Origin: Rhynchopus sp. YZ270_cl-10
Lineage: Eukaryota > Euglenozoa > Diplonemea > Diplonemida > Diplonemidae
DNA length: 64,000 bases
Reading direction: 5' to 3'
Assembly: GCA_964035575.1 (NCBI GenBank)
Contig: OZ037883.1
Location: forward strand, 558,001 to 622,000
Made by a program: the position numbers and the translations under genes
In this document: piece by piece, positions 10,673 through 20,412 of the stretch
Layout of the letters: each line of letters opens with the position of its first letter
Position numbering within the stretch: the stretch's first letter is position 1
Notes under the pieces: generated by a model
What the model was told of the DNA's origin: nothing
Seen by the model: only the letters and a program-made list of their open reading frames with translations
Database searches by the model: none

Positions 10673-11199
10673 AAATAAAAAGGAAAAGGCAGTTCATGAG
10701 TTCATTTTCAACAATTGAAAAGCGGAGTGAGGGGGAGAAATGTTCAAAACAGATAGAAGTGACGAAAGCTTGAAGAAATGCGGGTACACTGTGTGTGGTT
10801 CCCGCATAGAAACTTCGACACTTCTGCTTTAATTTATAGAGATGCAACGGCAAATGAAAATAGGAAACAGAATGAATGAACACCTGTCAAAAGAAAGGTG
10901 GGAGGGAAGTCATGTGACACAGAGCTTTGCTGAACAATGTGATAAAGAACAGCGAACGTGAACCCTCTGCAAAACAGTGGGAACACATTGTGTCGGTTGT
11001 GTGTGTTTCAGAAAAGCCTGTGTGCAGAAGAGGTTCGAAAAATGAGTGTGCGTGTGTGCAGAGACACACCCACACATCTGTATGTGTTGCATGACAAGGA
11101 AATAAAGAATACAAGCGATGAGAGAGAATAAGTCGCACTGCAAAAGTGCAGAGGACAAAATGTTATATGAAAATCAAGCAATTGAAAATGAAATCAGCT

Positions 11200-12399
11200 T
11201 CAAGCAAAGTTAACACCGTTCTCCTGCAGCTGGCGCCAGGCTGCCACAAAGTGTGTCTCGAAGAGAGCACGGTCAGTCGAGAAGGTCCTCACAATGTTGC
11301 TCAGTCTTGCGTCCTGACGCATCACCATGTCAATCGGGAGCATGATGAAGCGGGGCTGGGGTCCACCACGGTACTGCAGGTCCGTGCCGTCGGACTCTGC
11401 CGTATTTGGTCCCCACGGACCATTGATAAGATTGAAAAAATACTCAATCCCGAAGACGAGGTTGTTCGCCGTCCACAGTCCCTCGTTTCCGCTGATCGCA
11501 AGGTGCATGGCACCCATGTTGTGTCCGCCCATCAGCGCAACCATCTTGAAGAGTGCGTCTGCGTCCGTGTCCAGCGAGAACCCAAGCTCCGCAAACTTCA
11601 CAAAGAAGTAGTCAAGTGTCTCGCGGTGCGGGAAGGCGTCGTTGTTGATGTGCTTCAGCGGCATGCGCTCTGCCACACCCACACAGAGCTCGTCCGTCTC
11701 CGTGGGGGCCACGAAGTCAATGCGTCCCGGGCGGAAGAAGAGCGACGGGCTTCCCATGTACTCAAGGGCGGTGTTGCCTGCAAGCTGGTACAGGTCTGCG
11801 TAGGTGATGAACGGAAACGCTGCCTTCACCGGCTCAAGTGCGTCCGTGGCCACGTCGACCCCTGCGTTGTCGGGCAGCGCGTTCTCCGGTGTTGTTCTGA
11901 TGCACCCGCCAGTCGTTCCCCCAATCGGCATCGCAGCACCGTTGAACTGTCCACAGCTGTGCCACGCAAGGCGCACCAGCAGCGGCCGCATCGACGAGGG
12001 GCTGCTCTCAATCAGCGCCACCAGCGCCTCCACCACATCCAGGTACTGCTCCCGCACAGCCTCCAGGATGCTCTGTCCGGGGAGAGTCAGCGAGTTCCCA
12101 AAGTCGCGCTCAACCACAGGTGCGTCAGTTGCAGGTGCATCTGTTGCCGGTGCGTCCGTCTCGGGCACGACAGGCACGGGTGCGTCTGTCGCAGGCACTG
12201 GTGCCTCCGTCACAACTGGTGGTGTGGGGTCTGTCGGTGCTGGAACTGGTGGGTTTGTCGGAGCAGGCGGTGGCGTGGGACGTGGCGGTGCTGGTTCTGG
12301 CGTGCGACGTGGCGGACGTGTGCGGCGAGGTCTCTGCGCTTCGACACTGGTGACGGTGCTTGCCACCAACAGCAGACACATGTACACGGCACACTTCAT
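11200..12399 (-). CDS. Secreted class I peroxidase (CcP type), copy 1
   Basis: Heme peroxidase of 399 residues. The signal peptide MKCAVYMCLLLVASTVTSVEA is followed by a Pro/Thr/Arg-rich linker with TDAPATDAP repeats (to about residue 97) and the catalytic domain. Distal residues are Arg143, Trp146 and His147 in LLVRLAWH. The proximal His293 lies in ALMGGH, with Trp309 16 residues later and Asp357 in MLPID. The Arg-x2-Trp-His spacing and the His-to-Trp spacing match yeast cytochrome c peroxidase, including the Trp that holds its radical. It ends LQENGVNFA. Class I peroxidases are mostly intracellular; a secretory signal plus linker is uncommon. The start is the Met that opens the signal peptide. 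It lies next to and is co-duplicated with the proline-rich gene. Confidence 0.9.
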   Translation of the reverse strand: MKCAVYMCLLLVASTVTSVEAQRPRRTRPPRRTPEPAPPRPTPPPAPTNPPVPAPTDPTPPVVTEAPVPATDAPVPVVPETDAPATDAPATDAPVVERDFGNSLTLPGQSILEAVREQYLDVVEALVALIESSPSSMRPLLVRLAWHSCGQFNGAAMPIGGTTGGCIRTTPENALPDNAGVDVATDALEPVKAAFPFITYADLYQLAGNTALEYMGSPSLFFRPGRIDFVAPTETDELCVGVAERMPLKHINNDAFPHRETLDYFFVKFAELGFSLDTDADALFKMVALMGGHNMGAMHLAISGNEGLWTANNLVFGIEYFFNLINGPWGPNTAESDGTDLQYRGGPQPRFIMLPIDMVMRQDARLSNIVRTFSTDRALFETHFVAAWRQLQENGVNFA

Positions 12400-13604
12400 G
12401 GCTGGGCTTTGTGGGGTGTGGTTACGCTTGCAAATATGTGTGTGTTGAGATCTGTGAACAGGGTGGTGGTGTGGTGTGGCTTTGTTGGTAGGTTGGTAGT
12501 AACACAACACAGTGGGTGGAATGAAGAACCAGTGTGGACTGGGTTGTTGCTTTCTTGGGGTGACACAAGAAACGATAATTTCTACTACATTATCGCAAAG
12601 GTGAGAGTTGTGAGGGACGACACAATAAAAACAAAACAAAAACAATGGCGATCGGCGACTTGTTGTTCTTTTGAAATTAGCTTGCTTCGCTGCTGAAGAC
12701 AGTGTTTTCTGCAACATCATATTTGAAAGAAAAATAAACACACTTTTCCTGGTGGGCAGTGTCTGTTGTAGTAAAGCAACAACAGTAAATGACATGAATA
12801 AAGCATGCAAACCTGCCCTCTATTCCAGAAAGTGTGTGACAAATTTTGGTTTTTTTTGATTAGTTTAAGTGTGACTGCATTTCCAAAGAAGAAATGAAGA
12901 CCTGTATAGCTCTGTCCAAGAAGCAACACAACAAAGCAAACAAACGTTGCATAGTGTTGTGTTGACAGTAACAAAAATAATAATAATTTGAGAACCAAAA
13001 ATGTGCGGGAAAGGAGTTCTCGGGATGTGTGTTCTTGCAGTGTGCCTTCATTCAACACACCCACGAGGTGGTGCTCCTGCTTCCCAACAAGAAAAACAAG
13101 GTAAAAGCAAAGGTTAAAGACAAGAGAGGAAACACAAAGAAACAACTTGAAAAATAAATGTGCCGTTCCGTCCAACGTTGTGTTGTGTTGTGTTGTGTTG
13201 GTTGACGGACGTTAACAAAAAAAAATAATAACGGTTGCTCTGTTTGAAATGAAAGCGTCAGGTTTCCCCAGCAAGCTGCGAACCTGAAAAACCTCCCTGG
13301 TTCATAATAGTAAAAGTGACTGTTGCCAATAATATAAACGGCAAGAAAACGGTGACAAGGGCAAATTCGAATGAAACCCCGGGCTGGGCAGGAGGAAAGG
13401 GGAAAGCCAGTTTGCAAACTAATGCAGAGGCTCCAGAGCAGGCGTGAGGTGCAAATGTGCGCCGCACACACAACTCGGGCAAAGAGGTGCTAAAACAGGT
13501 AAACCCTAAAACCGTAAAGCGGTAAACAGGTAGAAGCGAACGACCATCGTTGCAAATATATGTATACTATAGGCAAAACAATAATGTATAATCATCAGCC
13601 TCCA
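12400..13604. other. Spacer between peroxidase and proline-rich genes
   Basis: It carries the peroxidase leader and an upstream element at 12555-12605, then A/T-rich DNA without a convincing gene. It is duplicated at 37496-38636 with many small indels, which argues against conserved coding here. Confidence 0.6.
12555..12605 (-). promoter_or_regulatory. Shared upstream element of peroxidase copy 1
   Basis: A block of about 50 bp, 156-206 nt before the start codon, contains CGATAAT, nine bases, then ATTATCG, a perfect 7-bp inverted repeat, next to GTGACACAAGAAA. The same block lies before peroxidase copy 2 (37651), before proline-rich copy 2 (40524, one arm changed by one base) and in degraded form before proline-rich copy 1 (15522). 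It could be a dimeric factor site or, as its CT-rich gene-sense side suggests, part of a splice acceptor. Confidence 0.5.
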
Positions 13605-15473
13605 TCAGACCGGTCCGGCGGCGGCGCCTCCGTTGCCAGCCCCAGCACCAGCACAGGACGTTGCGCACGAGGAAGTGGCGGCAGGGGGCGTGAAGTCATC
13701 AGGGCACCACGAGGAGACACACATGCCGGCAGCTCCCTCCCCCGAGGTACCCGCCTCCCAAGCACACTCCGGCATCGCAGCGTTACAGGCCGTCTCGTCC
13801 GCAAGCCCATCACACGCCGTCGCACCCTGCCGCACAAAGACCGCCACGTTCGCAAGCGGCGCAGTCAGGGCAGGGAGCTCCTCAACAGTCCCCGCAGGCA
13901 CAAGCTTCCGGAAGGCAACTGTCGGGTGCGTCGCACCGTCTGCCCCGTCGTCCGCAACAACAACACCCGCACCCACACCCTGCTGGAACGTCGGGGCACA
14001 GCTCCCCGTATCCCACCCAGCATCAGGCAGCAGCGACACCAGCCCGCCGTTTGTGGGCGTCGAGCACGGTGGGCAGTGGTACGTTGCCACAAGCACCTCG
14101 CACGGCTTCTCCTCGCAGTTGAACGGGCAGGCCACGCGCAGCACGTTGTCCGCCCCAATCACACCCGCAATGTCCACCGGGAAGAACGCCGCCATGTTCG
14201 CCTGCACAAAGGCAGGCGGGAAGTTCGCAAACGTCACCGAGGGCTCCCCGTTCGGGTGCATCCCCTCCCTAACCTCCTCGCCTGCCCCAAAGCTGTCCAC
14301 AGTGCCTTCTGGGCTCACAACCTCAACCTCAACGGGCTCCCCGCCGTCCACACAGGGCTCCGTCGTCTCCCCCCCTGTTGGTGTGGGTGGGGTCGGCGGT
14401 GTGCCAGCAGGCGAGTTTGTGTTCCCTTCTGGGGTTGGTGGCGATGGTGGTGTCGGCGGTGTCCCAGCAGGTGAGTTGGTGTTGCCCTCTGGGGTTGGCG
14501 GTGTGGGGGGTGTTGGCGGTGTGCCGGACGGGGAGTTTGTGTTTCCCTCTGGGGTTGGTGGCGATGGTGGTGTGGGCGGTGTCCCAGCAGGTGAGTTGGT
14601 GTTGCCCTCTGGGGTTGGCGGTGTGGGGGGTGTTGGCGGTGTGCCGGACGGGGAGTTTGTGTTTCCCTCTGGGGTTGGTGGCGATGGTGGTGTGGGCGGT
14701 GTGGGTGGTGTGCCGGACGGGGAGTCTGTGTTGCCCTCTGGGGTTGGCGGTGTTGGTGGCGTGGGTGGCGACGGTGGTGTGCCGGACGGGGAGTCTGTGT
14801 TCCCCTCTGGGGTTGGTGGCGATGGTGGTGTCGGTGGTGTCGGCGGTGGTGTCCCAGCAGGCGAGTCTGTGTTCCCTCCTGGAGGCGTAGGCGGGCGTGG
14901 CGGTGGTCCCGAAGGCGAGTCCGTCCTGCCTCCTGTCGGCGGCGTGGGTGGTGTAGGCGGTGTAGGTGGTGTAGGTGGTGTCGGCGGCCTTGGCGGTGGT
15001 CCCGAAGGAGAGTACGTCTTGCTCCACCATGGCGGCGACGGCGGCGACGGCGGACTGCCACCGGGTGACTTGGTCTTGCAGCCCCTCTCGTACTTGCCCT
15101 TCTTCTTGTACTCCTTCTTACCCCACTTCTCGTACTTGCCCTTCCAGGTCCTCCCACCTCCCCACCTCTCCTGCTTCTCCTTCTCACCCTTGTTCCACTT
15201 CCCCACGCGACCGCCGTGGCGACTGCTGCTGCGACCACTGTGGCGGCTGCTGCTGCGGCCACCGCTCCTGCTCCAGCTCCTGCTCCTGCCCCTGTAGCGA
15301 CTCCCCCCGCCACGGGACATCCCCCCGCGACTCGACCCACGCTGACGCGACCTCGTCAGCACGCCAGCATCCCGGCCATCCATCTCAGTGTGCCCACCCA
15401 CACCCACATCCGCATCCGCACACATCGCAGTCGACAGAAGAAGCAACGCAGCTCCGCATTTGCGCATCATCAT
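13605..15473 (-). CDS. Secreted proline-rich matrix-like protein, copy 1
   Basis: 622 residues. The signal peptide MMMRKCGAALLLLSTAMCADA is followed by an Arg/Ser/Gly region (SRGGMSRGGG, RSRSWSRSGG) and a basic Tyr/Lys/Trp region (TWKGKYEKWGKKEYKKKGKY). Then come about a dozen PPTPPTPP(S/T)PPTPEGN(T/N)(D/N)SP(S/A)GT units and a C-terminal Cys-rich domain with CPFNCEEKPC, YHCPPC and CDGLADETACNAAMPECAW. The plan recalls plant extensins, algal pherophorins and other extracellular-matrix proteins, but no orthology is claimed. The Tyr-rich segment could be a peroxidase cross-linking target. The start is the first Met of MMMRKC, which opens the signal peptide. A long reading frame on the opposite strand is an effect of the repeat composition. 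Confidence 0.82.
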   Translation of the reverse strand: MMMRKCGAALLLLSTAMCADADVGVGGHTEMDGRDAGVLTRSRQRGSSRGGMSRGGGSRYRGRSRSWSRSGGRSSSRHSGRSSSRHGGRVGKWNKGEKEKQERWGGGRTWKGKYEKWGKKEYKKKGKYERGCKTKSPGGSPPSPPSPPWWSKTYSPSGPPPRPPTPPTPPTPPTPPTPPTGGRTDSPSGPPPRPPTPPGGNTDSPAGTPPPTPPTPPSPPTPEGNTDSPSGTPPSPPTPPTPPTPEGNTDSPSGTPPTPPTPPSPPTPEGNTNSPSGTPPTPPTPPTPEGNTNSPAGTPPTPPSPPTPEGNTNSPSGTPPTPPTPPTPEGNTNSPAGTPPTPPSPPTPEGNTNSPAGTPPTPPTPTGGETTEPCVDGGEPVEVEVVSPEGTVDSFGAGEEVREGMHPNGEPSVTFANFPPAFVQANMAAFFPVDIAGVIGADNVLRVACPFNCEEKPCEVLVATYHCPPCSTPTNGGLVSLLPDAGWDTGSCAPTFQQGVGAGVVVADDGADGATHPTVAFRKLVPAGTVEELPALTAPLANVAVFVRQGATACDGLADETACNAAMPECAWEAGTSGEGAAGMCVSSWCPDDFTPPAATSSCATSCAGAGAGNGGAAAGPV

Positions 15474-15521
15474 CGTTGTGTTGTGTTTGTGTATAGGTTC
15501 AATCTGACGGTTGTCGCTTTT

Positions 15522-15576
15522 TTGGGGTGACACAAGAAAGGGTAATTTTGACTAGATTCCCCCACTGAAGGTGAGT
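15522..15576 (-). promoter_or_regulatory. Degraded upstream element of proline-rich copy 1
   Basis: TTTGGGGTGACACAAGAAA is kept, but the inverted-repeat part now reads GGGTAATTTTGACTAGATTC, so neither arm matches CGATAAT or ATTATCG. If the element matters, expression of this copy may differ from that of copy 2. Confidence 0.45.
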
Positions 15577-16349
15577 TGCATCACATCAGAAGCTGTTCTA
15601 GCGGTTATGATGAACGGGGCGGAGAGGGACTGAATAGCGAAGTTTGAGTGAACGATGCAGATAAAAATTAGTGTGAAAACGGGAGTCTTTTGTATTAATC
15701 CACCAGTAATAATTTGCTGGGTGGGGGTTTTGTTTTGTTTTTTTTTGCTTTTTTTTTTTTCTTTGGTTATTTTATTTTTTGGTCTTGTTTTTATTATTTT
15801 ATTTTATTCTGTGCCCTGTAACTCCTCTCTTTTTCTCACACCCCCCTCCCCCGTACTCATACCGTTCCCTTTGCACACAAAACCGCAGTGTTATTTACGT
15901 TATTCGAGACGCGGAATCCCTCAACACTGCCCAAAAAAAGTGTATAAGCGGTCCTCACTCTCCCCAAAAGTTGTTAAACAGAAAAACGGAGAAGACAACA
16001 TCTTTTATTTTTTTGTCCCCCTCCTCCTCTTCCCTGCCCTTCTTATAGTTATCTTTACTTATTGGTCCCAATCTTGGGGGAGGAATTAGAGGTTTGTTGG
16101 TGGAGGGCGAAGAGAGCATTCATCATTGCCATACATACTTCCACTAAGGTTGCATGTAGGGTACATAATCATTGTCCCCTAAAATGTAAGAGGAAGAGGA
16201 GAGGGGTAAAAAAAAAAAAGAAAAGAAAAGAAGGAAAAGAAAAGGGCCATCAAAGAATGGTACGTTGTACTGCAAACCCATACCGTTACCTCCTTGTTAC
16301 ACACACAAACCCCTTTTAAAAAATGGCGACACAGCTTTTTTTTATAAAG

Positions 16350-16391
16350 AATTGTTGGAATAGTGTAGTTGCCACCTGTGCAAGCTCCACC
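16350..16391 (+). repeat. H2 hairpin repeat (diverged)
   Basis: AGAATTGTTGGAATAGTGTA then GTTGCCACCTGTGCAAGCTC and CAC. The spacing between AGTGTAG and GCTCCAC matches other copies. Confidence 0.4.
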
Positions 16392-16598
16392 ATTGTTTTT
16401 TTTTTGTTGTTTTATCGTGCCATTAATACCCATTGTCCCCTCCACCCCCTCTCTCCCTCCCGGTTCATGCAGTGCAATACTGCAATGGGTCTGAAGGAGA
16501 AAAAAAAAAAGAGTTTTTTTTTTTTTTTTTTTTTTTTGCGCACGACGTGGTTAGGGCTGTTAGAGGGTCGCTAACAAAAAGAAATATGGAAAAAAAAG

Positions 16599-16643
16599 AA
16601 GGTTGGTAAGATGAGCGTCAGCGTTTCGTGTTTTCGTCACCTC
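16599..16643 (+). repeat. H1 hairpin repeat (diverged)
   Basis: AAGGTTGGTAAGATGAGCGT then CAGCGTTTCGTGTTTTCGTC and ACC. The frame of GATGA...TCGTG...GTCACC is kept; the stem is weak. Confidence 0.4.
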
Positions 16644-17106
16644 TAAAAAAAAAAAAAAAAAATGGGAACGGAACTATGAAAGCCACCCATGAGCACCTTC
16701 AAAAGTTTTTTTAAAAAAAGCATTCGGCATTTTGCATTTAGAAGGCGCACCCCGGGCAACATAGTACCCATTTTTCAAGTTGTTCTAACTGTTTTATTTT
16801 AGAATCTTATTTTTCTTCAATGTTAAAAATGCTCAGATGATACCTGGTACATTCTGTTGTTAGTGGTACTGCTTAAAGGGAGAGGGGAGAGGATGGCTTG
16901 TACGAAAGGGGGGAGTGGGGTCATGTGTGAACGTGTGTGTGTGTGTTTTTTTAAATGTTAGTTTTTTTTTTTGTTTTTTTTGTGTTGTTTTTACAACCCC
17001 TCCCCACCTACGAAACTTTCCTCCAAAAGGTTTTTTTTTTTTCCTTCTTTTGGTACGTCATCTCACAGAACAACCCGACCTGGTGGGGAGTCTAAGTCCT
17101 ACTTGT

Positions 17107-18241
17107 CTACTTGTCAACCTGCATCGCATCTCCGGATTTGTAAGTGTCCAGCCATTTCTGTGCGTCCTCATCTGAAAAAAAGAGGGGGTGTGAAAAAAAG
17201 AGTGCTTTTGAACGGAGCCAATGCTCCGTGTTGTGGTGTGTCCATACCCTGGTAGGTGGTGAAGTCTCTGTCAATTCCGACAATTGCGATAGTCGTATTT
17301 TCGGCCTTGAGCTGCATGTTCTCGCCACAGGTGGTTTCAAGTGCTTTCAAGGCGTGCTTCACAAGGTCGTCGAGTCCCACTGTGATGAGATATTTGATGG
17401 GGAACAGTGACAAAAAATTAAAAGGTGTCGTTGAGAAATACAAACAACGGTCGCGCTGTGTGTGAAAAAATGAGTGTTTCTCTGTGCGTGAGGGTTTAGT
17501 GGGGGGGGGGGGGAGAATACGTTCCCCACTCCATTCTGCTTCCTCTTACACAGAATAAAAAGACAACAAACCCGCCTTGATTAATCATTTACATACTCTC
17601 GTTGAAGGTCTCGTAATGGTTCTCAAGGTAGGTACGTGCCGACTGCGAGCGGTGCCCTATCGCCATTGCCCTGTAGTCGTAGTAGTTACCCGACGGGCAC
17701 GTTTGGTGCAGGCTTGTCTTGCCGTCGAAGGACGCAACAAGGGTACCCACTCCGTAGGGACGGCGTCCTGCACGCATCGTGTTCGACTGATGACGGTCGC
17801 CCATGAGCGAGAGCATACGGCTTGCGGGGATCATCTCGTCAAATACGTATCTGAAATGTGTGGGAAATGATTAGTGTATACCCCGTGGTTTACAATATTG
17901 GACCGAAAGGAAGCAGATTTTTCGCGCTTTTTCACAGAATTATAAAACCCAACATACCTGTTGTTCATGCATTCCGTACGCATGTAGTGTGCGAGTTCAC
18001 GCGCGTCCCCAGTGATGCCTGCAATGGCCATGCCCATTTTAGGGTCGACCTTGAAGACCTTCTCCTGGTACGACGCAAGCACTTCTTCGGGGCTCCTTTT
18101 GAGGGCTGTCAGCACAACGTGTGTATCGCTCTTGGCGCCGACAGCCGCACTCCCCTTCTTCACAGCCTCCATAGCGTACTCAATCTGGTACAAACGTCCC
18201 TCGCTGCTCCATGTTGTCACATCAGTGTCGTACTTAGACAT
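17107..18241 (-). CDS. PSMA1: Proteasome subunit alpha type-1 (alpha6), 4 exons
   Basis: Structural alpha-ring subunit of the 20S proteasome; alpha subunits are not catalytic. Exons are 18241-17958, 17850-17597, 17379-17248 and 17171-17107, giving 244 residues (human PSMA1 has 263). Introns of 107, 217 and 76 nt start GTATGTTG, GTATGTAA and GTATGGAC and end TTTCAG, TCACAG and TTTTCAG, with phases that restore conserved codons at each junction. The alpha-subunit signature [20 protein letters not shown] opens the protein. It continues [66 protein letters not shown] and LVKHALKAL, close to PSMA1 throughout. The acidic C-terminal tail is short (SGDAMQVDK). A spliced, intact housekeeping gene. Confidence 0.96.
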
Positions 18242-20412
18242 GTTATCAAAAAAAAAACCAAACTTTTAAAATAAAAACACCAAGCAAGAAAAAGACGCAG
18301 GTAGACTCAAAAAGAAAAAAAAGGTGTAAAAAAACTTTAGAAAACGCTTGTGTATAGTCCTAATAGTATACTATGCTAAGGAATGGGGGTGAGGGGGGCA
18401 TGTCTCGATCTGCGGTGGATTGTCCCTTTTTTTTTTTGTGGCTATTTTTTCCGGCATTTCTTTTCCCTTTTTTTTACCAATAAGATAGATCCCCCTAAGG
18501 GGTATAAAAAAGATGTTTGGGATGATGTCCGTATTCCCATTTTTTTTTTTTTTTCTATGATTTTTTTTCCCTCTGAATTAGTGCAAGACATAGCCGAGAA
18601 ATGCCTGGCTTATGTTGTTTCTTGTGTTTTTTTGAATCAAAAGGGGGGGGGAGAGCGGGGGGGAAACAAATGGTTGAACGACAATTTAAAAAAAAAGACA
18701 GCAAAGTCCAACACAGTCAGTGCTTCTTCAGTGACTACTGACCAGCAGACATCACTCTCCCCTTTGACCCTCACCTTTCAACCATTCATGAGTCTGATGA
18801 GGCGTGATAATAACCAGCAGACAAAAGAAAAAGAAAAATGAAACAAAGAAAAATGCGAAGTATCGTTGTAACACAATCTTCTAAACCAAAACTTTTTTTT
18901 TTTGAAAAAGACAAAGGAAACCTCACTGGCTCATTCGTCTTTTCAAAAGGAGGGGGGAAAAAGCAAAATTATGTCGCAAAAGAGCGACACAAAGAGGGGG
19001 GGGCTAAATCAATAAGGAATAATCTTGTTTTCTCTAAAGCTTTTCTTAACGCCACGCACAAGTATATATTTTATAGAAAAGACGGCGATTTGCTCTGGAA
19101 CGCCCAAACAGTACTCCCTGTTAGCTAAATCCAACACCATTCTGATTTAATTAACACGTCCATTTTGTGATGAGCTGATCCTGAAATTATTTTGAAGAAA
19201 AACACATCAGAGATTAGTCGAAAACACAAAGGACGTCATAAGGCTTAAAGAAAAGGGTGGAGCAACGCACGTCAAGATAGATACAGGTGGTGGAACGAAC
19301 CCTCAGGCAGCTGAGGGGGGGGGGAAGGTTTCTTTTTAAAAATTAATTTTTCTTTTTTTTTCTTCTTGCACAACAATTTTGTTTTCCTCCCCTTTCTCCC
19401 CCACCTCCCAACGCTGTGCAAAAAAAAAAAAAAAAACGATGATAACCAAAAAAATGCTCCTATAGGTTCTCTTATTCTCCCCAAAAAACCCCCCCATCAC
19501 CCTTTGAATGACAAAAACACCGCAAAACGAGACTAGGGGGGAGTTGGAGAAGGGGGGGACGAGAAGGCGGGCGGAGGAGAGAGGAGAATACGAGAAAAAT
19601 AAATCGTTGCCTTTTTTTTTTAATCTGAGACATCAGTCCGTTTGGGGCGAGAGGAAGGGGGGAAAACGCACAATACCACAGCCAGAACAGAGTAAGAAAA
19701 TCGGGGGGAAAATGATGGGCCTCCTCCCCACACCGGATGTTCTTCACGTTTTGATGGAGGGTGATGGAGTTAAAAAAGGGCGTGGCGTTCTGGCTAGCGT
19801 TACTGCACTACAACTCTGATGGTGCTGATATCATCTCCCTAACGAGGGTACTCACTTACGCCTGTAGATGGGGGGGAGATTTTGGTGTCATAGTATCTAC
19901 TTTGGGTATTACAGTCATCCAACAAACGTTGGTGGGTAAAAACGTTGGTGGGGTAAAAACGTTGGTGGATTTGGGGTCTCGAAAAAATTTGGTGGGTTTT
20001 TTGGATTAGAACTGCATTTTTGAGTTTCCTTTACGTGGACCCCTATGCCCTTCCTCCCCTCCCCCACTTCCACCCAAACCCGGTCCAGATTGAAAAAATA
20101 ATACCGCAAAAGTAAAAAAAGATACCCCCATATACAAAACCTGCCGCAGGTTTACACCGTCAATGTTGCACTTTTGGGTTTGCGGGTACATGGTAAACAC
20201 AGGTTAGAAACCACTAAGGTTGGTGGGTAAAAAGGTTGGTGGGGTAAAAACGTTGGTGGGTTTGGGGTCTCGAAAAAATTTGGTGGGTTTTTACCCCACC
20301 AACCTTTGTTGGATGACTGTATGCAAAATGCTGAAGCCTGTCTAGACGGCGTTCCCCCATTTTCTAGAAATGTCGAAGTCGTTTGTAATGTTTTAAAACA
20401 AGCTTCTGGTTG
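18242..20412. other. Intergenic spacer with TA-flanked element
   Basis: No gene recognised. It is made of long A, T and G runs and CT-rich stretches. A 408-bp terminal-inverted-repeat element occupies 19912-20319. The last 90 bp (20320-20412) may include a terminal exon or the 3' untranslated region of the G3BP-like gene. Confidence 0.55.
19912..20319. mobile_element. Non-autonomous TIR element with TA flanks
   Basis: Both ends start CAGTCATCCAACAAA followed by (C/G)GTTGGTGGG in inverted orientation, and TA lies directly outside each end (19910-19911, 20320-20321). Inside the termini, a block with GTTGGTGGGGTAAAAACGTT and TTTGGGGTCTCGAAAAAATT occurs near both ends as a direct repeat of about 75 bp. 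There is no coding capacity. A TA duplication plus a CAGT terminus is typical of MITEs mobilised by Tc1/mariner transposases; the family is inferred. Confidence 0.8.

Larger units (their letters stand above)
9807..11199. other. Intergenic region holding the duplication's left edge
   Basis: No gene is recognised. It holds a partial 175-bp repeat (10024-10131) that stops exactly where homology to 35147 begins (10132), then an H2 repeat, an H4 repeat and the 3' flank of the peroxidase gene. Short reading frames here are equally kept in both duplicates only because the whole region was copied. Confidence 0.6.
10132..15595. repeat. Segmental duplication, copy 1
   Basis: About 5.4 kb nearly identical to 35147-40600, with the peroxidase and proline-rich genes in the same order and orientation. 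Differences are small intergenic indels, different numbers of coding repeats in both genes, and a diverged right edge upstream of the proline-rich gene. The lack of much decay in non-coding parts implies recent duplication or ongoing gene conversion. Confidence 0.92.
15474..17106. other. Intergenic spacer
   Basis: No gene seen. The first 120 bp are the diverged right edge of duplication copy 1, including a degraded upstream element (15522-15576) and a worn version of the CACATCAGACAGAAGCTGT repeat near 15588. The rest is T-rich with an H2 copy (16350), an H1 copy (16599) and long T and A runs. It should include the PSMA1 3' untranslated region. Confidence 0.55.

Noticed and set aside
11146-12696. 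Long + strand reading frame opposite the peroxidase (also 36173-37699)
   Set aside because: The minus strand encodes a complete peroxidase with all active-site residues. The opposite frame is rich in His, Arg and Cys and matches nothing.
13633-15297. Long + strand reading frame opposite proline-rich gene copy 1 (also 38665-40299)
   Set aside because: It is the reverse complement of PPTPP repeats, giving GGVGG repeats; it has no signal peptide or domain and follows the repeat number of the minus-strand gene. The minus-strand product has a signal peptide and a Cys-rich domain.
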